Below are positions 57,210-64,000 of a stretch of DNA of 64,000 nucleotides, one piece after another (within the stretch, counting starts at the first letter, position 1; each line of letters begins with the position of its first letter). This stretch comes from Krasilnikovia cinnamomea (GTDB lineage: Bacteria; Actinomycetota; Actinomycetes; Mycobacteriales; Micromonosporaceae): contig NZ_SHKY01000001.1 in the NCBI RefSeq assembly GCF_004217545.1, positions 124,001-188,000 on the forward strand, read 5' to 3'. Both the position numbers and the translations under genes were made by a program. The notes below the pieces were generated by a model. It was not told the DNA's origin and searched no databases. It worked only from the letters and a program-made list of their open reading frames with translations.

Positions 57210-58148
57210 GTGAGTGCTCGCGACCCCGATCCCGGCGCGGTCGAGCTGCTGGCGGGGATGCCGGTGGCGCTGGGCGGCCCGCGCGCGATGGCGGTTACCC
57301 GCACCCTGCCGAACCGGGACCGGCGGATGGTGGGCGCGTGGTGCTTCATCGACGCGTACGGGCCGGACGACCTCGACGCGGGCGCGCCGGGCATGCGGGT
57401 CGCGCCGCACCCGCACATCGGGCTGCAGACGGTCAGCTGGCTGGTGGCCGGGGAGATCCTGCACCGCGACAGCCTCGGCAACGTCCAGGAGATCCGGCCG
57501 GGGCAGCTCAACCTGATGACCGCCGGGCGGGGCATCGCCCACTCGGAGCAGACCCCGGCGCGGCACTCCGGCGTGCTGCACGGCGTACAGCTGTGGGTGG
57601 CCCTGCCGGACCGCGACCGGACGATGGCGCCGGGCTTCGCGCACCACGCCGACCTGCCCGTGGTCGCCGACGGCGGCCTGCGGGCGGTCGTGCTGATGGG
57701 CGAGCTGGCCGGGGCGGCCTCCCCGGCCGCGTGCCACACCCCGCTGGTCGGCGCGGAGCTGACGCTGGCCGCCGGGTCGGCGGCGCGGCTGCCGCTGCGG
57801 CCGGATTTCGAGTACGCGGTCCTGTCGCTCGACGGCGCCGCGACCGTGGCCGGGACCGCGCTACAGCCGGGCCCCCTGCTGTACCTGGGCACGGGCCGCT
57901 CCGAAGTCCGGCTGACCGGGGGCGACGGCTCGGCGCGGCTGGTGCTGCTGGGCGGCGAGCCGTTCGACGAGTCACTCGTGATGTGGTGGAACTTCGTCGC
58001 GCGCGACCACGAGGAGATCGTCGAGGCGCGACAGCGGTGGGTGGACGGCGGCTTCGGTGTGGTGCACGGGTACGACGGCGACCCGCTGCCCGCGCCACCG
58101 ATGCCGATCACCCGGCTGCTGCCCCGCGCCCGGGCCCGCTACTCGTAA
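57210..58148 (+). CDS. Pirin family protein
   Basis: A 312-residue bicupin. HPHIGLQTVSWLVAGEILHR and a later GRGIAHSEQTP hold the metal-binding His and Glu residues of the N-terminal cupin. LVGAELTLAAGSAARLPLRP and LLGGEPFDES are C-terminal cupin blocks. Pirins are iron-binding; some are quercetinases or redox-linked regulators. GTG 57210 is chosen because a TANNNT element precedes it and the upstream frame is not conserved-looking. Confidence 0.9.
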   Translation: MSARDPDPGAVELLAGMPVALGGPRAMAVTRTLPNRDRRMVGAWCFIDAYGPDDLDAGAPGMRVAPHPHIGLQTVSWLVAGEILHRDSLGNVQEIRPGQLNLMTAGRGIAHSEQTPARHSGVLHGVQLWVALPDRDRTMAPGFAHHADLPVVADGGLRAVVLMGELAGAASPAACHTPLVGAELTLAAGSAARLPLRPDFEYAVLSLDGAATVAGTALQPGPLLYLGTGRSEVRLTGGDGSARLVLLGGEPFDESLVMWWNFVARDHEEIVEARQRWVDGGFGVVHGYDGDPLPAPPMPITRLLPRARARYS

Positions 58149-58704
58149 CCCTGCGCACATCTACTGTGATCACGTACGGTCACATCGGGGTTCAGGATTC
58201 ACGACCGTCGCCGGGCCGGGCCACGCCTCGGCAGCGGGTGTTGCATTAAATGTTGCTTAATTTCAGTACGCCCCCTGCGGGACCCGCGAACGGGTCAATG
58301 ACAAGAAACGCATTCACATACCCGCACCACATCAACGGATGGTCAATTGCCACCGACCGGGTGTACGGGCTGGCCGCTCGGGTGAACCAGAGCGCACGCC
58401 CGTGCGTACAGTCCGTTGACGGGACACCTCCCGGCGTACCACCGCGCCGGGCCGACCCGCATACCACCGACGTCCACGGGGTGGGTGAAGCGCTTCCAGG
58501 GGCCCTGGCGCACGCCACAAACCCATGGTTAACCTTCCGTCTCGACCGCGTGGGAAGGTGGTATCGGGCGCGCGGACAGGCGCGAACAGGGACGCGGCGA
58601 GGACTGGGGGCAGGGATGCGGCACCGGAGCGGACGGCGCCTTCCCGGCGACCGCCTGCCCACCGGCGGCCGCCCCCGCGGCGGGCACCGCGCCGAGGGGG
58701 CCCG
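58149..58704. promoter_or_regulatory. 556-bp intergenic region upstream of low-complexity protein
   Basis: No convincing gene. An AT-rich patch at 58240-58265 carries a near direct repeat (GTTGCATTAA / TGTTGCTTAA). TTGACG at about 58416 could be a -35 box. ACCTTCC (58532-58538) and GGAAGGT (58553-58559) form a 7-bp dyad. The region probably holds one or more promoters for the gene at 58705. Confidence 0.4.
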
Positions 58705-61700
58705 ATGAGCTTCGAAGACGACGAGTACTGGGACGCCGAATACTCCGATCAGGCCGTCGGGTACGCCGACAACACCGCGATCGCCCACGACCGGTATGCG
58801 TATGTGGACCGGCCCGTCCCGTCGCGCCGCAACGGCTCGGGCGGGCGCGACGAATGGGCCGACGACGCCGACGGGGAGGCCGCGTACGACGAGCTCGCGG
58901 TCCGTCGGCAACGGCGCCAGCGCAATAACGCACAGTCAGCGAGCCGGGAACAACGGATCCGGGCCGCGTTCGACGCCGAACGTCCAAGCTGGCTCGACGA
59001 CCCGGCGTTCGCGGCCCGGGGCGGGCAGCGCACGGGTGACCAGGACCGCGACCGGGACCGGCGGGCGCCCGCCGGTCCCGGCTGGAACACCGACACCGCG
59101 GACTGGGACGAGCAGGGCGACGACTGGGACGCGGCGGACGACGAGTGGGATGCGCCCGCCGCCGACTGGGACGAGCCACGCGACCGGCAGCCACGGCGCC
59201 GCGCTACCGGAGCGGACGGCGCCGGCTGGGAGCCCGACGACGACGGCCCGATCCGACGGCCCGGCGGGCGGCGTACCGGCGGTGGCCCCGGCGCGTACGA
59301 CGGCGTGCCGTCACGCCCGGCGGACCGGCCCGCGTCCGGCCGCGCGCGGGTCCCCGAACAGCCGGTGAGCGACGCGCCGCTGGACCTCTACCGGCCTCCG
59401 TCCCGCAGGAACGACTCCGGCCGTGGCGAGGACGACGGCCGGCGGCGGGCCGACGTACCGTCCGGCGATCCCCGCTCGGGCGACGGCGCCGCCCGCGCGG
59501 CCGCCTGGGCCGACGACGACATCGCCTGGGCGGACGACGCGGCGTGGCGGGACGGCAGGGCGCGACGCGACGACTCGGCGGCCTGGGCGGACGAGCCGGG
59601 CCGCCACCCGGCCCCCGGCCGCGACGGCTCACGCCGCAGCGACGCGACGCCACGGCCTGTGGGCTGGGCCGACAACAGCCAGCGCGCGGTCGGCTGGGCG
59701 GGCGACGACGGGCACGGGACGGACCGGCTCGACAGCGACCGGCGCGCCAGCGGGCGGCCGGGCCGGGCCGACCGCGAGACCGGCTGGACCGGGCAGGCCG
59801 ACCGGAAGCCCGGCTGGGCGGAGCAGGTCGACCGGAAGCCCGGCTGGACGGAGCAGGTCGACCGGAAGCCCGGCTGGACGGATCCAGCCGACCGGCAGAC
59901 GGGCTGGGGCCGCGAGCAGGACGACCGCCAGACCGGCTGGGACAGCGAGCAGAGCGACCGCCAGACCGGCTGGGACAGCGAGCAGGACGACCGTGAGACC
60001 GGCTGGGACAGCGAGCGGAGCGGCCGCGAGACCGGGTGGGCGGATCGATCGGAGCGCGACCGGCGTGGGACAGAGCGGCGCGGGACCGGGTGGCGGGATG
60101 CCAGCCAGCCGCGCCGCGACCGGCCGGACAGCCGGACCTGGCCGGATGACGACCTCCCCGCCGCGCGGGGCCACGCCAGTGTCGACGGTGCCGATGCCCG
60201 GTCCGGGCGGGGGACCGCGGGCGACCGGCGGGACGGCCCGCCCGCTGGCGATCGTCGCGACGACGTGCTGCACGGCGAACTGCTGCCGCCCGACCCGCGC
60301 CGTCACCGGCCGCAACCGGGCGCTCCGGCGGGCGGCCCCGGGACCACTCCGGAGCAGTACGGCGCCCCGTTCCCCGCGCCGGGATTGCCGGGGTGGACCG
60401 GCGGACCGTTCCCCGGACCCGGCTTCCCCGGCTGGACCGGCCCCGGCTTCCCCGGCCCGTGGGGTCCCGGTTCCGCTGGCCCAGGGTGGGACGGACCGCC
60501 GTGGGAGCGGCAGGGGCACGGCGCGCCGGGCTGGGCCGAATCGGGCCGGCCCGGGGAGTTCGCGCAGCGTGACGCCACCCCGCTTGCCGATCGCCCCGCC
60601 GCCGTGGAACCGGACGAGGACGAGGACTGGTCGCCGTCCCCGGCTGCCCGGGGCGGCGCCGCGGTCGAGGACACGCGCCGCGACCGCACCGACGACGCCG
60701 AGACATGGGACGACCGGGCGCCGTACTCCGGTCGCTGGGACGAAGAACGCGCCTTCCGGCACGAGCAGGGCACGAATCCCGACCGGTACGACGAGCGCGG
60801 CGGTCGCGAGTACGACGAGCCCCTCGACCCCGCCGCACGCGAGTACGGCCAGCCCCTCGACCCCGCCGCACGGGTGCGCCGTGAGCGCGGCGACGAGGAC
60901 GCGCGCGGTGACGAGCGTCGAGCCGAGTCCGGGCCGGCCGACACGGGCCCCCGGGTGCTCAGCAAGGCGAATCCGCCGACGGCGCCGCGGGTCATCAGCA
61001 AGGCCACCCCGCCGCCCGCGCCCCGGGTGATCAAGAAGGCCGAACCGCCGGCGATGCCCCGGGTCGTCGGCACCACGCCGCAGGTGGGACCGGCTCGGGT
61101 GATCCCACCGGCGCCGCCGACGGTCCAGCCCGGCATGAGCCCGGCCGCCACGACGGATCCGTCCGGCACCGGCCCCGTCGCGGCACCCACCTCACCCGCG
61201 GCGATGCCCGCCGCCACGGTCGCCCCGGCCGGTACATCCGCACCGGTGTCGCCCGCGCAGGCGAGCGCGCCGCCCCGGTCCCCCATGTCCCCGGCCCCCG
61301 CGCCACCGGCCCAGGCTCCCGCGTCGTCCGCCCACGCGCCCGCGTCATCCGGCCAGACCCCCGCGACCCCGGCCCAGGCTCCCGGGTCGTCGGATCCCCG
61401 GCGCGCCTCCGGCGTTCCGGGCGGCACGTCAGCGCCACGGGTCCGGCCGCCCGTGCCGCCACCGTCCGCCACCCCGGCGGCCGGACCGTCCGTACCCGGA
61501 GTGCCCCGGTCGGCCACCGCGCCGCCCGCCGCCGCGCCGCGCGCGGTTCCCCCGCCGGCCGTTCCGGCGCCCGCTCCCGCCCCACCGGCGGTTCCCCCGA
61601 CCCCGGTCCCCGCAGCCGCCGCTCCCCTGCCGGTGGCCCCCGGGGCAGCGGCACCCCCGCGCGCGGTGCCACCGGGACCCGCCACCGGCAGCACCGCACC

Positions 61701-62826
61701 GGCGCCGCAGCCCGCGGCGGCCGGGGGCGGACCGGCCCACCCGGCTCCGACCAGGACTCCTCCGCCCCCTGGCGGACGGCCGTCCGCGCAGACCGCGGGC
61801 GACGGCCCGCTGAAGCCGATCGCCCGGCTCGCCACCTCAGGCCCGGACACCGCACCCCGTCAGTACGCCGACGCGGGCCTGTCCGGGGGCTGGTTCACGC
61901 CGCACGCCGACGCGCCACCCCCCGGCCCGGACGCCGGTGGCGCGCCGGCCACGGTCACCGCCGACGCGGCGTCGGGCGCCGACCGCGCCCCCGGGATGGT
62001 GGTCGACCTCGACATCACCGACATGCTGACGAACCTGGCCACCGGCCAGCAGCCGGTCGTGGTGCCGCACCCGACGCTGCCCGCGGACGAGGAACCGGAG
62101 GACGCCGCCGGGAACACCACGGCGGAGCGGCCGGAGCCGTCGGTCATGTCCCGCCCGGAGCCGGTCGAGCCGAAAACCCCCGTACGCCCGCTCAAGCCAC
62201 TGTCCGCCGAGGACCTGGCCGCGATCCGCTGGCGGCTGGACGGGGGAACGCTGCGCGAGGTCGTCGACGACCGTGACGCCCTGCGCGAGCTGGGGGTCCG
62301 CCTCGACGAGCCGCTGGCCGGCGAGGCGGACCACGCGACCCGGGCCGGGCTGCTGTCCGTACGGGCAGAGGTGTACCGCCTGCTCGACGAGCTGGGCATG
62401 GCCGCCGCCGCCAGCCGGCTCGCGCTCAGCCACGCCGAGTCCTCGGGCGACGTGCAGGCGATCGTCATCGCGCAGGCCGAGCTGGCACACGTGCTGCGGC
62501 TGCGCGGCGACCACGCCGAGGCGGACCGCCTGTTCGAGGTGGCGGCCAGTTCCGAGGCGCCGCCGGTGCTGCGCAGCGTGGTGCACGAGAACGCCGGCCG
62601 CAGCTGCTTCGACCAGGGACGGCACATGGAGGCCCTGGATCATTTCGCGCGGGCGATCCGGCTCGGCGACCCCGAGGACCTCGACCTGGTGGAACGCGTC
62701 GACGTCTCCCTGGAGGCGGTCTACATCCACGTGCTCCGCGACGGGTGGGGGCCGTACCCGCGCCTGCGCCGGGAGATCCTCGGCGAGCCGGCCGAGCGAC
62801 CGGCCGCCACCGCCGCGACAGGATAG
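58705..62826 (+). CDS. Giant low-complexity protein with TPR-like C-terminal domain
   Basis: A 1373-residue cytoplasmic-looking protein with no signal or membrane helix. Residues 1-350 are charged and Asp/Arg/Gly/Trp-rich; ~355-449 hold repeats of the form DR-x-x-GW-x-x-x-Q (DRKPGWTEQV, DRQTGWDSEQ); ~550-740 are mixed; ~750-1090 are Pro/Ala-rich with repeated PRVISKA-type units. Only ~1160-1373 look globular: helical TPR-like repeats (AELAHVLRLRGDHAEADRLF, GRSCFDQGRHMEALDHFARA). ATG 58705 follows GAGGGGG. Long disordered tails plus a TPR module suggest a scaffold or condensate-forming protein; that is inference. Confidence 0.65.
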   Translation: MSFEDDEYWDAEYSDQAVGYADNTAIAHDRYAYVDRPVPSRRNGSGGRDEWADDADGEAAYDELAVRRQRRQRNNAQSASREQRIRAAFDAERPSWLDDPAFAARGGQRTGDQDRDRDRRAPAGPGWNTDTADWDEQGDDWDAADDEWDAPAADWDEPRDRQPRRRATGADGAGWEPDDDGPIRRPGGRRTGGGPGAYDGVPSRPADRPASGRARVPEQPVSDAPLDLYRPPSRRNDSGRGEDDGRRRADVPSGDPRSGDGAARAAAWADDDIAWADDAAWRDGRARRDDSAAWADEPGRHPAPGRDGSRRSDATPRPVGWADNSQRAVGWAGDDGHGTDRLDSDRRASGRPGRADRETGWTGQADRKPGWAEQVDRKPGWTEQVDRKPGWTDPADRQTGWGREQDDRQTGWDSEQSDRQTGWDSEQDDRETGWDSERSGRETGWADRSERDRRGTERRGTGWRDASQPRRDRPDSRTWPDDDLPAARGHASVDGADARSGRGTAGDRRDGPPAGDRRDDVLHGELLPPDPRRHRPQPGAPAGGPGTTPEQYGAPFPAPGLPGWTGGPFPGPGFPGWTGPGFPGPWGPGSAGPGWDGPPWERQGHGAPGWAESGRPGEFAQRDATPLADRPAAVEPDEDEDWSPSPAARGGAAVEDTRRDRTDDAETWDDRAPYSGRWDEERAFRHEQGTNPDRYDERGGREYDEPLDPAAREYGQPLDPAARVRRERGDEDARGDERRAESGPADTGPRVLSKANPPTAPRVISKATPPPAPRVIKKAEPPAMPRVVGTTPQVGPARVIPPAPPTVQPGMSPAATTDPSGTGPVAAPTSPAAMPAATVAPAGTSAPVSPAQASAPPRSPMSPAPAPPAQAPASSAHAPASSGQTPATPAQAPGSSDPRRASGVPGGTSAPRVRPPVPPPSATPAAGPSVPGVPRSATAPPAAAPRAVPPPAVPAPAPAPPAVPPTPVPAAAAPLPVAPGAAAPPRAVPPGPATGSTAPAPQPAAAGGGPAHPAPTRTPPPPGGRPSAQTAGDGPLKPIARLATSGPDTAPRQYADAGLSGGWFTPHADAPPPGPDAGGAPATVTADAASGADRAPGMVVDLDITDMLTNLATGQQPVVVPHPTLPADEEPEDAAGNTTAERPEPSVMSRPEPVEPKTPVRPLKPLSAEDLAAIRWRLDGGTLREVVDDRDALRELGVRLDEPLAGEADHATRAGLLSVRAEVYRLLDELGMAAAASRLALSHAESSGDVQAIVIAQAELAHVLRLRGDHAEADRLFEVAASSEAPPVLRSVVHENAGRSCFDQGRHMEALDHFARAIRLGDPEDLDLVERVDVSLEAVYIHVLRDGWGPYPRLRREILGEPAERPAATAATG
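59769..60050 (+). repeat. Tandem 30-33 bp repeats in low-complexity gene
   Basis: About nine degenerate in-frame units encode DR[KQE]xGW plus four or five residues. Adjacent units such as those encoding DRQTGWDSEQ are near-identical in DNA, so they have expanded recently. Confidence 0.8.
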
Positions 62827-62833
62827 GCCCGGC

Positions 62834-64000
62834 TCACTCGGTCCGCAGCGCGACCACCGGGTCCAGCCGGCCGGCACGTTGCGCCGGGACCACCCCGAAG
62901 ACGATCCCGACGGCGGCGGACACTCCGAACGCGAGGGTCAACGACCACCAGGTGATCGCGGCCGGCACCGGGGAGAGTCGATCCACCAGCAGCGCGACCC
63001 CCACACCCAGGGCCATCCCCACCACCCCGCCGATCGTGGTGAGCAGCACCGCCTCCAGCAGGAACTGCACGCCGATGTCGCGCGGCCGGGCGCCGACGGC
63101 CTTGCGCAACCCGATCTCCCGGGTCCGCTCCCGCACGCTGACCAGCATGATGTTCGAAACCCCCACCCCGCCGACGAGCAGGCTGATGCCCGCGATGGCG
63201 GCCAGCACCCCGGTGAGTACGCCCAGGATGTCGCCGAGCACGCCGAGGATCTGCTGCTGCGTGACCGCGCTGAAGTCGGTGTCGGGATGCCGTTTGACCA
63301 GCGCCGCCACGACCGCGTCGCCGAGCGCGTCGATGCGGTCCCGGTCGGGTGCCCGGATGGCCAGCGCGTCGATGCGGTCGGTGCCCAGTAGCCGCTGCGC
63401 GGCCGTGACGGGGATGTGCACCTCGCCGTCGCGGTCCACGCCGAGGCTCTGCCCGAGCGGCGCGAACGTGCCGACGACCCGGAACCGCACGCCGCCCAGG
63501 GTGATCTGCCGGCCGATCGGGTCCCGGTCGCCGAACAGCGTACGGGCGGTGCCGGCGCCCAGCACCGCCACCCGGCGGCCGGTGCTGACGTCCGCCTGGG
63601 TCAGGTACGTACCGCGGTCCAGCCGCCGGACGAAGACGTCCGGGGTGCTCTCCAGGACGCCCTGCATGCTGGCGAAGGCGGACCTGCTGCCGGCGCGGAC
63701 GGTCTGGCCGGATTGGACGGTGACCGCCACCCGGGACCGGTCGCCGACGACCCGGGTGACCGCGTCGACGTCGTCCAGGGTGAGGGTGGAGACCGTGGGG
63801 GCGGCACCGGCGGCGAGCCGGCCCGGCACGACGATGAGCAGGTTGGAGCCGAGCCCCTCGACCTGGCGTTCGATCAGCTGCTTGGTGCCGGTGCCGATCG
63901 CGACCAGCGCCACCACGGCGGCCACTCCGATGACCACGCCGAGCATGGTGAGCACACTTCTCAACCGGTTGGCGCGCAGCGCGTCCAGGGCGACCCGCCA
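62834..64000 (-). CDS. MacB/FtsX-type ABC transporter permease, 5' end beyond window
   Basis: At least 388 residues; the reading frame is open to the window edge (WRVALDALRANRLRSVLTML), so the start lies outside. First helix LTMLGVVIGVAAVVALVAIG. A large extracytoplasmic MacB-core domain (~40-240) follows with RVAVLGAGTARTLFGDRDPIG. Then three helices, with SVRERTREIGLRKAVGAR as the cytoplasmic loop that couples to the ATPase. The MacB-type ATPase gene would be expected beyond 64000. Possibly an export or envelope-stress mechanotransmission transporter; substrate unknown. Confidence 0.9.
   Translation of the reverse strand, partial: WRVALDALRANRLRSVLTMLGVVIGVAAVVALVAIGTGTKQLIERQVEGLGSNLLIVVPGRLAAGAAPTVSTLTLDDVDAVTRVVGDRSRVAVTVQSGQTVRAGSRSAFASMQGVLESTPDVFVRRLDRGTYLTQADVSTGRRVAVLGAGTARTLFGDRDPIGRQITLGGVRFRVVGTFAPLGQSLGVDRDGEVHIPVTAAQRLLGTDRIDALAIRAPDRDRIDALGDAVVAALVKRHPDTDFSAVTQQQILGVLGDILGVLTGVLAAIAGISLLVGGVGVSNIMLVSVRERTREIGLRKAVGARPRDIGVQFLLEAVLLTTIGGVVGMALGVGVALLVDRLSPVPAAITWWSLTLAFGVSAAVGIVFGVVPAQRAGRLDPVVALRTE

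Noticed and set aside
59204..60871. 555-residue Arg-rich minus-strand frame
   Set aside because: Mirror of the low-complexity gene at 58705; composition is implausible for a protein.

Overview
The window is a very GC-rich, densely packed chromosomal segment from an actinomycete, most likely a member of Micromonosporaceae (Actinoplanes or Micromonospora relatives). Reasons: frequent GTG starts and 4-base GTGA/ATGA gene overlaps; a gene block matching the order of the Mycobacterium tuberculosis Rv1822-Rv1830 region (pgsA2, two DUF881 genes flanking a DUF1290 gene, gcvH, garA, ftsR, bifunctional nuclease, MerR); a split-barrel protein of the F420/FMN class; Tat-exported proteins; a chitin/cellulose-type LPMO; and a chemotaxis receptor, which fits a genus with motile spores. 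I saw no rRNA, tRNA, CRISPR array, insertion sequence or prophage. Genus-level assignment is inference.

Layout. 1-2430: TetR regulator divergent from a DUF3626 protein, a STAS protein and a small Cys/His-rich protein. 2450-12673: a surface-polysaccharide-type locus. A promoter with a palindrome in its spacer precedes three family 2 glycosyltransferases, a 1074-residue multi-pass membrane protein with a repeat-rich N-terminal tail and a second membrane protein. A Tat-exported GH26 hydrolase and a polysaccharide deacetylase converge on them from the other strand. 12976-20011: small membrane protein, unknown protein, P-loop kinase, metallophosphoesterase, a fused double ABC exporter with a degenerate second ATPase half, and a small peptidoglycan-binding protein. 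20036-26447: the conserved Rv1822-1830-like block on the minus strand. 26560-30004: MoxR-type AAA ATPase plus VWA protein. 30075-38668: ABC-F ATPase, GHL10-type hydrolase, FAD oxidoreductase, chemotaxis receptor, and divergent glgA/glgC for glycogen.

38792-43888: a three-gene DUF4331 operon, an LPMO, an FKBP isomerase, a lipoprotein and an S4 RNA-binding protein. 43967-48104: YcnI-like protein, DHH phosphoesterase, glucose-6-phosphate dehydrogenase, STAS protein. 48148-52259: two tandem secreted metzincin-like proteases, clearly duplicates. 52386-58148: ROK kinase, DUF2252, split-barrel flavin/F420 protein, membrane acyltransferase and pirin. 58150-64000: a long intergenic region, a 1373-residue low-complexity protein with a TPR-like tail, and a MacB-type permease that runs off the window.

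Themes worth attention: in-frame tandem repeats in several proteins (3711, 7259, 23956, 59769); strong inverted repeats between convergent genes; key-residue substitutions in otherwise recognisable proteins (ABC second half, YcnI first residue, ROK Cys motif); and a ~40-bp imperfect palindrome present at two distant intergenic places. No single locus can be declared a new system from sequence alone. The best candidates are the 2.9-12.7 kb polysaccharide locus and the tandem metzincin pair.
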